Shown in pieces: positions 16,984 through 26,269 of a stretch of 64,000 nucleotides of DNA. The stretch's first letter is position 1. Every line of letters begins with the position of its first letter. The notes below the pieces were generated by a model. It had not been told where the DNA came from, searched no databases, and saw nothing but the letters and a program-made list of their open reading frames with translations. The position numbers were made by a program, and so were the translations under genes. This DNA is from MED-G105 sp039814575 (lineage in GTDB: Bacteria > Pseudomonadota > Alphaproteobacteria > Caulobacterales > Parvularculaceae), in contig JBCCAY010000001.1 of NCBI GenBank assembly GCA_039814575.1, positions 248,001-312,000 of the forward strand. Direction: 5' to 3'.

Positions 16984-17166
16984 AGCGGCTGCAGCTGTAT
17001 AGAAGGCGGGGCGACATGGATCAGATTCTCATCGGCGATTTTGGCCGTTATTTGGGCTTTGGGGCCGGAGAGGCTCATTCGTTGAATCAGGCCTCGCCTC
17101 GCGGCTCGGCCGCTGATATGGTCCGATGGTGTGGACTTTTCGGGTCTCAAACAGGGGCGATGTTCA

Positions 17167-17511
17167 GTGTTGTTATCCAAGTTTAATGCAAGTTCGCCGC
17201 ACCGCAGCGGCGCTTTCATCCAGAAGGGGGCCCTGATGGGCGCCGCGATGATGATTATGGCGGGGTGCGCGACCCAAGACACGCTCGCCTTAAAAGAAGA
17301 CCCTGCCTATACCCGCGGCTTTAGCGACGGCTGCGTCACCGCTGAGGAAGAGGACAAAAGCTTCTCCACCAAGCGGGTGCGCGACGCCTATGAGTTCGAC
17401 AACAGCCGCGCCTATCGCGCGGGCTGGCGCCAGGGCCATATTGAGTGCCAGAACCCAATGCAAGAAATTGAGACCGGCGGGCGCATTCTTGGGAATGAGC
17501 CGGGATTTTAG
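17167..17511 (+). CDS. Small putative lipoprotein with a Gly-Phe-x-Asp-Gly-Cys repeat motif
   Basis: A secreted protein of about 114 residues. The h-region GALMGAAMMIMAG ends at a lipobox cysteine (MAGC). The mature part has YTRGFSDGCVTAEEE and YRAGWRQGHIEC, a pair of tyrosine-glycine-cysteine motifs seen in a widespread family of small bacterial lipoproteins of unknown role. I chose the GTG at 17167, nine bases after AGGGG, because it gives a basic n-region (K, R, K) before the hydrophobic core. The ATG at 17236, with AAGGGGG before it, would leave too short a signal. The start is therefore uncertain. Confidence 0.6.
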   Translation: MLLSKFNASSPHRSGAFIQKGALMGAAMMIMAGCATQDTLALKEDPAYTRGFSDGCVTAEEEDKSFSTKRVRDAYEFDNSRAYRAGWRQGHIECQNPMQEIETGGRILGNEPGF

Positions 17512-17745
17512 CGCAACACCTACCTTCAGCCCATCCTACTTTCAGCGCGCCAGGGGCGGTGGCGTCGGGTTTGGGGCATTGCGCCGCCGCGCGCTCTTTT
17601 TCCAAGTAGAAGTTTGCCTCGCCCAAACAAGTTTTCGCTAAACGCGCGCTTGCGATTTCTGATGGCAGAGGTGTAATCGGCGACCGAATGGGGCGCGCGC
17701 GTTGCGAACGCTTAAAACAAGAAGCAACTTTTGCAGGGGATGGAA

Positions 17746-19065
17746 ATGGCCAAATTTACAACGCGGTTATCGATTGCACCCTTAGCTGCAATGAGCATTC
17801 TAGCCTCGGCGGCGTGCGGTGGGGAACAGAGCGGCGTGGCGGACCCGGCGCAAGTCATCGCCGAAGCGGCGACCTCTGACGCGTCCGACGTTGCGGCGTC
17901 CGATAACACGCCCCTCTCGAACGAAGCTCGTTTGGCGTTCGCCCAGACGTTGTTCACCGGCGCCGAGCAGTATGAGAACTTTGCTCGCCTTGCGACGTTT
18001 TCTCCCACCCGCACGATGGCGCCGTCGCCGAAACCGCATGTCTTCGAGAACGGTGCGCCCATTGCGCCTCCTGTGTCGTTTGAAGCGTTTCGAAAAACCT
18101 ATGAAACGACAGCGTTTCTTGACGCCATCGATAATGTCGCGCTGCTGGCCTTGAAGGACGGTAAGGTCGTACACGAAGCGTATCGTCTCACGGGCGACGT
18201 CGACCAGCCCTGGATTTCGATGTCGATGGCGAAGAGTTTCATATCGGCTTTGGTCGGCATTGCCATCGCGGACGGCCATATTGACGGCGTTGATACGCCG
18301 ATCACGGTCTATGTGCCTGAGCTTGCGGGCTCGGCCTATGACGGCGTCGCCATCAAGCATGTATTGCAAATGTCGTCAGGCGCGGAATGGGATGAGGACT
18401 ACGCCGATCCTGAGTCTGACATAAACAAGCTCAGCCGGGTTTTCGCCATGGGCGGGTCCATCAATGACGTGGTCGCCGGCTTAGACCGGGAGTATGAGCC
18501 TGGTGTTTATAATCGGTACAATTCCGCTGACACCCAGGCGCTCGGTATGCTGATTGTCGGCGCAACGGGGCGGTCCATTGCAGATTATATGGGCGAGAAG
18601 CTCTGGCGGCCGATGGGGGCGGGAGCGTCCGCCGCCTGGCTAACCGACACCGAAGGCGGCATGGAAATGGCGTTCGCCGGCATGTTGGCCCGTGCGCGTG
18701 ATTTCGCGCTCATTGGCGAAGTTTATCGCCAAGGCGGCGCCCTTGATGGAAAGCAGATCGTTCCCGCCGAATGGGTCGCGGCGTCGTTGACGGCCGATGC
18801 GCCGCACCTCACCGCCGGCGACAATCCGCAATCGGACACCTCCCTCGGCTATGGATATCAATGGTGGTTATTCGACGGTGACGAGGGCGATTTCGCCGCG
18901 ATGGGCGTTTACAATCAGATGATTTACGTCAATCCGACCGATGCGACCGTTCTTGTCATGCTGTCGGCCAACTCCAATTATCAGGCGACCCCAAATGGGT
19001 CCGGAGATTTGGAGGACGAAGCGGTGGAGTTTTTCCGCGCCTATTCCGATCTCATCGCGCAATAA
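17746..19065 (+). CDS. Serine hydrolase of the beta-lactamase/penicillin-binding family
   Basis: A 439-residue lipoprotein-like enzyme. The signal peptide ends at ASAAC (lipobox). The catalytic SxxK is SMAK in ISMSMAKSFISALVG (about residue 166) and the second motif is YNS in YNRYNSADTQALG. A late GYGYQWW element is typical of class C beta-lactamase-like esterases (COG1680, 6-aminohexanoate-dimer hydrolase relatives). It is likely to face the periplasm. Real substrates in this family range from D-amino peptides to esters, so none is proposed. I chose ATG 17746, six bases after AGGGG. Confidence 0.85.
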   Translation: MAKFTTRLSIAPLAAMSILASAACGGEQSGVADPAQVIAEAATSDASDVAASDNTPLSNEARLAFAQTLFTGAEQYENFARLATFSPTRTMAPSPKPHVFENGAPIAPPVSFEAFRKTYETTAFLDAIDNVALLALKDGKVVHEAYRLTGDVDQPWISMSMAKSFISALVGIAIADGHIDGVDTPITVYVPELAGSAYDGVAIKHVLQMSSGAEWDEDYADPESDINKLSRVFAMGGSINDVVAGLDREYEPGVYNRYNSADTQALGMLIVGATGRSIADYMGEKLWRPMGAGASAAWLTDTEGGMEMAFAGMLARARDFALIGEVYRQGGALDGKQIVPAEWVAASLTADAPHLTAGDNPQSDTSLGYGYQWWLFDGDEGDFAAMGVYNQMIYVNPTDATVLVMLSANSNYQATPNGSGDLEDEAVEFFRAYSDLIAQ

Positions 19066-19138
19066 GGCGCTGTTTGCGTTTATCGGTCGCGTTTGCCGGA
19101 TCGCGCTTAATGATAGCGTCCGCTGGTGGCGTTCGACG

Positions 19139-19483
19139 TCAATCAGCCAAACGCAGTCGTTTCTTGTCAAAAACCTTCAAGACCTGGCTGAGGTCATGAC
19201 CCCGTTTCAAGATTGCGCCGGTCATTGAGACGACCATCCAGGCGCCTTGGCGGCGTGCATCGGCGGGGCGTTTTTCGATGCGATAGAGCGGCGCTTCGCT
19301 GGTGCGTCGGAAGATGGAAAAAACCGCCGCGTCGCGTAAGTGATCGATGGCGTAGTCGCGCCACTCGCCGGCGGCGACGAATTGGCCATAGACCCCTAAA
19401 ATGCGATTGAGTTCGAGACGGGTGAAGGCGATCGTCTCTTTATATTTAGACGGCCGCTGGGCGGCGTGCTCAACAATATGCAT
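19139..19483 (-). CDS. DUF2794 family protein
   Basis: A protein of about 114 residues, specific to alphaproteobacteria as far as I know. The conserved block FTRLELNRILGVYGQ, VAAGEWRDYAIDHL, AVFSIFRRTSEAPLYRIEK and GAILKRGHDLSQVL covers most of the protein and matches DUF2794 well. I chose the ATG at 19483 because it gives the usual family length; the frame stays open to 19609 (GTG), which would add 42 residues. The function is unknown. It is convergent with the serine hydrolase gene, 73 bases apart. Confidence 0.8.
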   Translation of the reverse strand: MHIVEHAAQRPSKYKETIAFTRLELNRILGVYGQFVAAGEWRDYAIDHLRDAAVFSIFRRTSEAPLYRIEKRPADARRQGAWMVVSMTGAILKRGHDLSQVLKVFDKKRLRLAD

Positions 19484-19998
19484 GCGCGAAGTCTGCCCCG
19501 GCCGAAGCGGGTCTGGCAAGGCCTTGCGCAAACAACCTATTAGGGCGATCTGCGCGTCATTAAGGCGCGCTTTCATCAATTGTCGACCGGTGAGGCGTTT
19601 CACTTCCACGGCGGCGGCGAAGGACTGCGACAGTGTCGCCCGACGCTCCCCGAAAATCGCCGCAATTCACCCCTTTTTGAGCCCTAATCCCTTGCTTTGC
19701 TGACATTGGTCGAACGGCGCGGCGGATCCTTCTAGGAAGATTAGGCGACCGGTACTCATCGCCCCCAGCCCCCGGATGCTTGGTTTTCTTTTTCGCCGCG
19801 TCGTTTGCCCGAACTTTTATCTGAACTATTCTCCGAAATTTTCGCTTTGAAAGCTGGCCGTCGCTAATACGCGGTGCGTCGATAGTCGCCGACCGTTACG
19901 CCCCAAAGTCGTGAGCGGAAGGCCATGCGTTTCCCGCTTCTTACTCACGTCTTCGATCCACGTCTTGCGTCCGGCGCCAATATCGGCGACGAGCCGGC
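19484..19998. other. Intergenic stretch, no convincing gene
   Basis: About 515 bases between DUF2794 and the AEC transporter gene. The first part could hold an upstream extension of DUF2794. The remainder has several C- and T-rich runs and a palindromic-looking TCTAGGA segment near 19730, but I could not find a gene, tRNA or clear terminator. It probably contains the two divergent promoters. Confidence 0.4.
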
Positions 19999-20928
19999 AT
20001 GGGATCCGTCGCCATCATCGCCTTACCGTTTTTCGCCGTCATCGCCGCAGGTTTTTTCGCCGCGCGTTGGCGCCTGTTGGACGCGAGCGACAGCGCGGCG
20101 TTGCAGCGTTTCGCGTTCAATGTGGCGATGCCGCCGGCGCTGTTCGGCCTGACGGCGAGAGCGGCGCCGTTTGGCGCGGCCGAAGCGCGTCTCGCGCTCG
20201 CCTATGTCATCTCAATCGTTTTGATCGCCGGCCTTGCCTATGGCGTCGCGCGCCGCGGCTTGCAACTGGATGCGAAGTCCGCGCGCGTCCAAACGCTTGT
20301 ATCGTTGCTGGGCAATGCGGTTTTCCTCGGACTGCCGATCGCATTATCCGTTCCCGGATGGGGGGAGCCTTTTCTCGTGCTCGTCCTCTTGGAGGGCGTT
20401 CTCGTTTTCGGCCTCGGCGTGTTTTTTCTTGATCCGGACGGTGTTGGCCGGTGGACGAGCGTTTTAACCGCGCCCTTACGCAGCCCCATTCTCGCGGCGC
20501 TGATATCGGGGCTCGGATTTTCTATCATCTCTGGTCTGACAGGGGTGTCTCTGCCGCCAATTGTTGTGAGGATCCTCGACATTTTAGGGGCCGCGGGTGG
20601 GCCGGCTGCGCTCGCCGCCCTCGGCGTATTTCTAGCGACAACGTCTTTTCCGGCGTTCAACGCAATTCGCAGCGCCATGGCCGCCATTATCGCCGTGAAG
20701 CTGGCGGCGTTACCGTTGCTCGCCTATGGAATGCTGCATCTCCTCGGCGGTGGCGGGGCAAATGAAGTCGGCGCGCTTCTTTTGTTTTGTGCTATGCCGA
20801 GCGGCGTCGCCGGCTTTATTCTGGCGAACCGTTATGGCGCTTATGCGCCAGAGTCCGCCGCGGCGATTGGGGCTACGACCATTTTGTCGCTCGTTTCCAT
20901 TGCTTTGATCCTAAGAGTGTTTGCCTAG
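19999..20928 (+). CDS. AEC family transporter (auxin efflux carrier-like)
   Basis: A 309-residue membrane protein with about ten hydrophobic segments in the two-bundle layout of the AEC (PIN-like) family. Typical elements are FAFNVAMPPALF in the first half and the ACMPSG-like LLFCAMPSGVAGFILANRYG in the second half, where the crossing helices lie. In bacteria such proteins export or import organic acids such as malate or malonate. Substrate and direction cannot be read here. It is a single gene, convergent with the DUF5996 gene (about 55 bases apart). Confidence 0.85.
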   Translation: MGSVAIIALPFFAVIAAGFFAARWRLLDASDSAALQRFAFNVAMPPALFGLTARAAPFGAAEARLALAYVISIVLIAGLAYGVARRGLQLDAKSARVQTLVSLLGNAVFLGLPIALSVPGWGEPFLVLVLLEGVLVFGLGVFFLDPDGVGRWTSVLTAPLRSPILAALISGLGFSIISGLTGVSLPPIVVRILDILGAAGGPAALAALGVFLATTSFPAFNAIRSAMAAIIAVKLAALPLLAYGMLHLLGGGGANEVGALLLFCAMPSGVAGFILANRYGAYAPESAAAIGATTILSLVSIALILRVFA

Positions 20929-20983
20929 TAATTTTCTGGCGTATGCAGAATTTCTGTCGATACGTGTTTGATATCGCCCCTCT

Positions 20984-21925
20984 CTACAACACCCGCGGTA
21001 CACCCGGCGCACCGATGGCGCAATTAAGCGCGGCCTGATTCCAGTCAGCGGTTTGTGCGGCGGCGGCATAGGTCGCTTGCAAGAAGTCGAGCAATAGGGC
21101 TTCGGGGTGCGCCGCCTTGCGAACGGCGGCATAGGGCAGAACGAACTCGCCGAGGGGTTCATAAAAATACCCTTCCGCCGGTCCTTTGTAGGCGTTCGCA
21201 AATCCTTCCGGTGACGGATAAGCATAGGAATAGAACGCCGCTTCATCGATGCCGCCGCCGCCGGGCCAGAAACCGGCGGAGCTCACCTCATGGGAATAGG
21301 CTTCGCGCGTGATCGCGTCGGGCAGGGCGGGGAAACCGCCCGGATGCAAGGGCGCCGACCGTCCGGAGAACCGCGTGACGGCGAGATCGAAGCTGCCCCA
21401 GAAAAAATGCACGGGGCTCACCTTGCCAAGAAACCCGGTGCGAAAGCGTTTGAAAACTGCGTCTACGGACAAAAGCGCCCTGAAGAAGTCTGAAACCGCT
21501 GCGGCGTCATAGGCGCCGACCTCGGTTTGCTTGGCGAAAGGGATCGCGTCCGGCACTTCGTTCGGTGCGTGATGAAAATCTGCAGGCGCGCCGAGCCGGC
21601 GGAGGGCTTGGCGGAAGGCGTCGTCGAAATCCGCGACTGAGCGTTCATATAAGCCGATGGCGGCGCGCCGCCCATCGGAGGCGGTGAGCGTCAGGGTATG
21701 GTCGAGAAAATCGAATGTCGCTTCATAGCTTGCGCCGGCGCTGGGGATGAGCCCAGAGGAAAGGCCACGCGCCGTGACATAGTATGTCGCCTGCCATGAA
21801 TGGTTGATCCACGGCGTCAGGCTCAGTCGGAATTTGCCGACGATTTGCAGCCACATGTGCAAGCTTGCGCCCGTGGGCGCCCAGCGCGCATAGGGAATGT
21901 CCGGCCAGTTCGCGTTATCCGTCAT
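20984..21925 (-). CDS. DUF5996 family protein
   Basis: A 313-residue soluble protein. The WPDIPYARWAPTGASLHMWLQIVGK start and the LTPWINHSWQATYYVTARGL segment match what I recall of DUF5996. Other conserved-looking parts are SPVHFFWGSFDLAVTRFSG and HEVSSAGFWPGG. The function is not known. Aromatic and histidine residues cluster in the second half, hinting at a ligand or metal site. It follows the 93-residue gene by 34 bases, so both may be cotranscribed downstream of gyrB. Confidence 0.75.
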   Translation of the reverse strand: MTDNANWPDIPYARWAPTGASLHMWLQIVGKFRLSLTPWINHSWQATYYVTARGLSSGLIPSAGASYEATFDFLDHTLTLTASDGRRAAIGLYERSVADFDDAFRQALRRLGAPADFHHAPNEVPDAIPFAKQTEVGAYDAAAVSDFFRALLSVDAVFKRFRTGFLGKVSPVHFFWGSFDLAVTRFSGRSAPLHPGGFPALPDAITREAYSHEVSSAGFWPGGGGIDEAAFYSYAYPSPEGFANAYKGPAEGYFYEPLGEFVLPYAAVRKAAHPEALLLDFLQATYAAAAQTADWNQAALNCAIGAPGVPRVL

Positions 21926-21959
21926 CGGAAAGCTCCACGCTTAGAGGTTCAAAGGCAGG

Positions 21960-22241
21960 CTATTTTAGTGGAATCATCTGTACGTCAATGACGGCGTTGC
22001 CGCCCGCGGGATCGATATCGATTTTATTGAAGGCTTTGCGCACAACGGCCTCGCCCACTTGCAGCTCTTGCGTTGTGCCGTCGAACTTCACTTTGACTTC
22101 ATTGGCGCGGCTCATGCCTTCCGGCGGCTGATCCCAAAGGAATTTCACCGAAAAAAGAACGCCGCCGCCTTTTTTGTTCTCATAAAGCCGCCACGTCCTG
22201 TCGACGAACAGCTTCTCCAGCGTGATCTTTTCCCCGTCCAT
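21960..22241 (-). CDS. Unknown protein of 93 residues
   Basis: A small soluble, beta-rich protein on the same strand between gyrB and DUF5996. It has an N-terminal basic/aromatic segment (DRTWRLYENKKGG), a FSVKFLWDQPPEGMSR turn and a C-terminal IDVQMIPLK strand. I do not recognise a family. The 98-base gap after gyrB and the 34-base gap before DUF5996 suggest a common transcript. Base composition and codon use match the neighbours, which supports a real gene. Confidence 0.55.
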   Translation of the reverse strand: MDGEKITLEKLFVDRTWRLYENKKGGGVLFSVKFLWDQPPEGMSRANEVKVKFDGTTQELQVGEAVVRKAFNKIDIDPAGGNAVIDVQMIPLK

Positions 22242-22339
22242 GACTGAAGCTCCGCGTTACTGCGGGAAAAGCGTAATCCGCGAGGGCGATGAGCGCAAAC
22301 CCAAATAGAAGCCGCCGAAATCAGCTATGGTTTAGCCGC

Positions 22340-24787
22340 CTAAACGTCCAACTCCGCCGATAGGGCATTGTCCTGAATGAACTCCCGGCGGGGTTCGACG
22401 ATGTCGCCCATGAGGCGGGAGAAGATGTCGTCGGCGCCGTCGGCCTCTTTGATCTTCACTTGCAACAGGGTGCGGACATTATCGTCGAGGGTCGTTTCCC
22501 AAAGCTGGTCCGGGTTCATTTCACCAAGACCCTTATAGCGTTGGATTTTAACGCCGCGCTCGCCGGCGCCGCGCGCGGCGCGCAAGAGTGAATTCGGCCC
22601 TGTGACGCGGGCTTTGTTGTCTTTGCGCGACCAGACGGCGGGGCGCTCAAAGGCTTCGGCGAGGGCTTGCATGCGTTCTTGGGTTTTCTTGGCGTCGGCG
22701 GAGACTAAAACATCGCGCGATAGTTCGTGGGTTTCTGTGACGCCGCGTAACTCGCGCTGGAAGACATAGCCGCCTTCGCCGTCGGGCCGGCCGTTCCAGC
22801 CTTGCTCGAATTCATCAGCAATCAAATCGAGTCGTTCAGCGATTTTGTCAGCGCGGGCTTGGGCGTCCGCCTCGTCGTCCGGCGCCTCTTCCAGCGCGCG
22901 CGCCAAGGCGGCTTGCACGATGATGTCGCGGTTAAAGCGCAACGGGAAGGGATCGATCGATTGGCGCACGCGCCGCGCTTTGGCGATGATGTCGGCGAGG
23001 TCCTTGCCGACAATCGTTTCTCCGCCGTCAAGGATGAGCGCGGCGTCTTCAACACCCTCATTATAGAGATAATCTTCTAATTCGGTGTCGTCGAGGAGGT
23101 AGCGTTCCGACCGGCCGCGTTCGATTTTGTAGAGCGGCGGCTGGGCGATATAGAGGTGCCCGCGTTCGATCAGCTCCGGCATTTGCCGGAAGAAGAATGT
23201 TAAAAGCAGCGTACGAATGTGCGCGCCGTCGACGTCGGCGTCGGTCATGATGACGACTTTGTGGTAACGCAGCTTATCCGGGTTGAATTCTTCGCGGCCG
23301 ATGCCCGCGCCGAGCGCGGTGATCAGGGTGCCGATCTCTTGGCTCGACAGCATTTTGTCAAAGCGCGCGCGCTCCACATTGAGGATCTTACCGCGGAGCG
23401 GCAAGACGGCCTGGTTTTCGCGATTGCGCGCTTGTTTGGCGGAGCCGCCGGCGGAATCGCCCTCGACGATGAAAAGCTCAGCTTTCGCCGGGTCGCGCTC
23501 TTGGCAGTCGGCGAGTTTGCCCGGAAGAGATGCGACGTCGAGCGCGGATTTGCGCCGGGTCAATTCGCGCGCCTTACGAGCGGCTTCGCGGGCCATAGCG
23601 GCCTCGGCGATTTTTTGGACAATTTTCTTGCCCTCGCCCGGGTTCTCTTCAAACCAGGTGGAGAGTTGTTCCGCGACGATGCTCTCCACGACGGGACGCA
23701 CCTCAGAGGAGACGAGCTTGTCTTTTGTCTGAGAGCTGAATTTCGGGTCGGGAACTTTCACCGACAGAACGCAGGTGAGGCCTTCGCGGGCGTCATCGCC
23801 CGTAATCGAGATTTTCTCTTTCTTGGCGAGGCCGCTTCCCGCTGCGTAATTGTTAACGACGCGGGTCAATGCGCCGCGGAAGCCGGCGAGGTGCGTGCCG
23901 CCGTCCCGCTGGGGAATGTTGTTGGTGAAGCATAAAACGCGTTCGTGATAGCTGTCGTTCCACCACATGGCGACATCGATGGAGACGCCATCTTTTTCGG
24001 CGCGAAAGGCGATCGGCGCATCGACCAGATTGGTCTTCGACTTATCGAGGAAGCGCACGAACATTTCGAGCCCGCCCTCATAGATCATGGTTTCTTCTTT
24101 CGGCTCCACATGGCGGTGGTCAGCGAGCTTAATCGCGACGCCGGAATTCAAAAACGCGAGTTCGCGCAGGCGTCGTTCCAAAGTGTCGTAATCGAACTCC
24201 GTGCCGGTGAAGATTTGATCCGAGGGCAGAAAAGAGACCTCGGTGCCCGTCGCGTCCGTATCTCCGACGACAGCGAGCGGCGCGTCGGGCTCGCCCATGC
24301 GGAAGCGCATATGGTGTTCTTTGCCGCCGCGGCGAATGCGTAAGTCCAGCCATTCGGACAAGGCGTTTACAACGGAAACGCCGACGCCGTGGAGGCCGCC
24401 GGAGACTTTATAAGAGTTCTGGTCGAACTTTCCGCCTGCGTGCAATTGCGTCATGATGACTTGCGCCGCCGAAACGCCTTCTTCGGGGTGGATTTCCGTC
24501 GGTACGCCACGGCCATTGTCGCGCACCGTCGCTGAGCCGTCTTCATTGAGGAGCACTTCTACGGTGTCGCAATGGCCTGCGAGCGCTTCGTCGATGGCGT
24601 TGTCGACGACTTCATAAACCATGTGATGGAGACCGGAGCCGTCATCGGTGTCGCCGATATACATGCCTGGACGTTTGCGAACGGCGTCTAGTCCTTTCAG
24701 GACCTTAATGGAGTCCGCGCCGTAATCAGCGGCTGCGTCCTGCGCGTCGTCTTTACCTAGATTTTTATTTTGTGCGTCGTCGGTCAT
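22340..24787 (-). CDS. gyrB: DNA gyrase subunit B
   Basis: ATPase subunit of gyrase, which introduces negative supercoils. The 815-residue protein has the GHKL ATPase motifs EVVDNAIDEALAGH and GLHGVGVSVVNALS, the TOPRIM motif EGDSAGGSAKQ, the PLRGKILNVERA segment and the metal-binding IMTDADVDGAHIRTL. I chose the ATG at 24787 (MTDDAQNK); upstream codons in frame lie inside recF. Start and recF stop are 20 bases apart in opposite order, so the two genes overlap slightly at the ends. The order dnaA-dnaN-recF-gyrB on one strand is the classic replication gene cluster of bacteria. Confidence 0.97.
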   Translation of the reverse strand: MTDDAQNKNLGKDDAQDAAADYGADSIKVLKGLDAVRKRPGMYIGDTDDGSGLHHMVYEVVDNAIDEALAGHCDTVEVLLNEDGSATVRDNGRGVPTEIHPEEGVSAAQVIMTQLHAGGKFDQNSYKVSGGLHGVGVSVVNALSEWLDLRIRRGGKEHHMRFRMGEPDAPLAVVGDTDATGTEVSFLPSDQIFTGTEFDYDTLERRLRELAFLNSGVAIKLADHRHVEPKEETMIYEGGLEMFVRFLDKSKTNLVDAPIAFRAEKDGVSIDVAMWWNDSYHERVLCFTNNIPQRDGGTHLAGFRGALTRVVNNYAAGSGLAKKEKISITGDDAREGLTCVLSVKVPDPKFSSQTKDKLVSSEVRPVVESIVAEQLSTWFEENPGEGKKIVQKIAEAAMAREAARKARELTRRKSALDVASLPGKLADCQERDPAKAELFIVEGDSAGGSAKQARNRENQAVLPLRGKILNVERARFDKMLSSQEIGTLITALGAGIGREEFNPDKLRYHKVVIMTDADVDGAHIRTLLLTFFFRQMPELIERGHLYIAQPPLYKIERGRSERYLLDDTELEDYLYNEGVEDAALILDGGETIVGKDLADIIAKARRVRQSIDPFPLRFNRDIIVQAALARALEEAPDDEADAQARADKIAERLDLIADEFEQGWNGRPDGEGGYVFQRELRGVTETHELSRDVLVSADAKKTQERMQALAEAFERPAVWSRKDNKARVTGPNSLLRAARGAGERGVKIQRYKGLGEMNPDQLWETTLDDNVRTLLQVKIKEADGADDIFSRLMGDIVEPRREFIQDNALSAELDV

Positions 24788-24807
24788 GCGTACTCTTGTT
24801 TTGTTAA

Positions 24808-26052
24808 TTATGCGGTTTCGGTCACAACGCCATTCTCCACCCGGAAGGATTGGGCGCGCCGTCCCCAAGCGGCGAAGAGGTTTTCGTCGGTACCAGTCAT
24901 AAAGCATTGAAAGCCCGTGCGCTCGATGATGTCGAAAAGCGCCGCGCGGCGGTTCTCATCGAGATGGGCGGCGATTTCGTCGAGCAAAAGCACAAGCGGC
25001 GCGCGGCCGCGGGCGTCTGCGAGGATCATTGCATTCGCGAGGATAAGCCCGATCAAGAGGGCCTTTTGCTCGCCGGTGGAGCAGCGCCGCGCGGGCATCT
25101 CTTTCTCGCGGTGGGAGACGATCATGTCCGAGCGGTGCGGGCCGGCCGTTGCGCGGCCGGCTTCGGCGTCGACGCGGCGATTGTTCCGTAATTGGATGAT
25201 GTAGTTCTCTTCAACGTCCGCCGCCGGGTGCGCGGCGAGCGCCGCTTCAATGCGGCCTTCGAGCGCGATTGTCGCGGCTGGAAAGGCGCCGCCGGCAAGA
25301 CTGGCGACGTCGGCGGCGGCGAGGATGGCGGCGGTTTCGCGCCTCGCGGCGGCGACGGCGACGCCGGCTTCGGCCATTTGTGTTTCAAGCGCCCCGAGCC
25401 AAGCGTCGTCTTTGACGCCGTCCTCTAAGAGTTTTTGGCGTTGACGCATGGCGGTGTCGAAGTCATTGGCGGCGCGCGCATGGGCGGCGTCGCGCGCTTG
25501 CGTCATGCGGTCGAGGAATTTGCGCCGGTCGCTGGCGCTCGCGGTGAAAAGACCGTCTTGCGCGGGGGTGAGCCAGAGAAACCGCACGACTTCAGCGAAG
25601 GCGCTCGGCCCTTTCGCGGGCGCTTCGTCGATGCGGCACACCCGTTTGTCGGGCGTTGACGCCGTCGCGCCGACGCCGAGTTTCACGGGTTCACTCGTTT
25701 CGCCGGCACCTGATGAGAACAGGGCTGACGCGGCCCAGCCGCCGGGTCCTTTTGCGCGCGGCAATTCATTAAGGCGCGCGCTGCGCAAGCCCCGGCCCGG
25801 CCCGAACAAGGACAGCGCTTCTAAAAGGTTTGTTTTTCCCGCGCCATTTGCGCCGAAAAACGCCGCCGGACGGCCGTCGAGTTCCAGCGTTACGCTGCCA
25901 TAGGAGCGAAAATCGTGCAGCGCCAGGCGTTGAAATGCAGAGCGCGCTGGCGTTTCGTCGTGTGCGGACAGTCGGCCGTCACGAGCCGCGTCGTCTGCAT
26001 GAGGAGCGACGTCGGCCGGCGTTGTGGCTGTTGGCTCTGCGAGCGTCGTCAT
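24808..26052 (-). CDS. recF: DNA replication and repair protein RecF
   Basis: An SMC-like ATPase that helps load RecA at gaps. The 414-residue protein has FFGANGAGKTNLLEAL (Walker A), the signature STGEQKALLIGLILA and the Walker B PLVLLLDEIAAHLD. I chose ATG 26052 (MTTLAEP). The first ~40 residues before the usual LALHDFRSY start are an extra polar extension. It lies between dnaN and gyrB on the same strand; the 217-base gap to dnaN is larger than usual for this cluster. Confidence 0.95.
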   Translation of the reverse strand: MTTLAEPTATTPADVAPHADDAARDGRLSAHDETPARSAFQRLALHDFRSYGSVTLELDGRPAAFFGANGAGKTNLLEALSLFGPGRGLRSARLNELPRAKGPGGWAASALFSSGAGETSEPVKLGVGATASTPDKRVCRIDEAPAKGPSAFAEVVRFLWLTPAQDGLFTASASDRRKFLDRMTQARDAAHARAANDFDTAMRQRQKLLEDGVKDDAWLGALETQMAEAGVAVAAARRETAAILAAADVASLAGGAFPAATIALEGRIEAALAAHPAADVEENYIIQLRNNRRVDAEAGRATAGPHRSDMIVSHREKEMPARRCSTGEQKALLIGLILANAMILADARGRAPLVLLLDEIAAHLDENRRAALFDIIERTGFQCFMTGTDENLFAAWGRRAQSFRVENGVVTETA

Positions 26053-26269
26053 GCTCAATCCTTGTTTCACGTTGCGTCGATGGTCGGTCTATCGCCTAAC
26101 GACCAGCCGCCATTACGCGTCGTTGCGTCTAGCGGCCAATACTGCCCTTCGTCCCTTGAGAAACGAATGTGAGCACCGCGCTGCGCCAATGTTTCCCCGC
26201 GGCGCTTTACACGGGTGTTTTCCACCAGTGCATTCCGGTCGGCCGTGTTTGCTTGGGCGCGCCTCAATC

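Noticed and set aside
23219..23935. Long plus-strand frames opposite gyrB, recF and other genes
   Set aside because: They are antisense shadows caused by high GC content; the minus-strand genes are clear.
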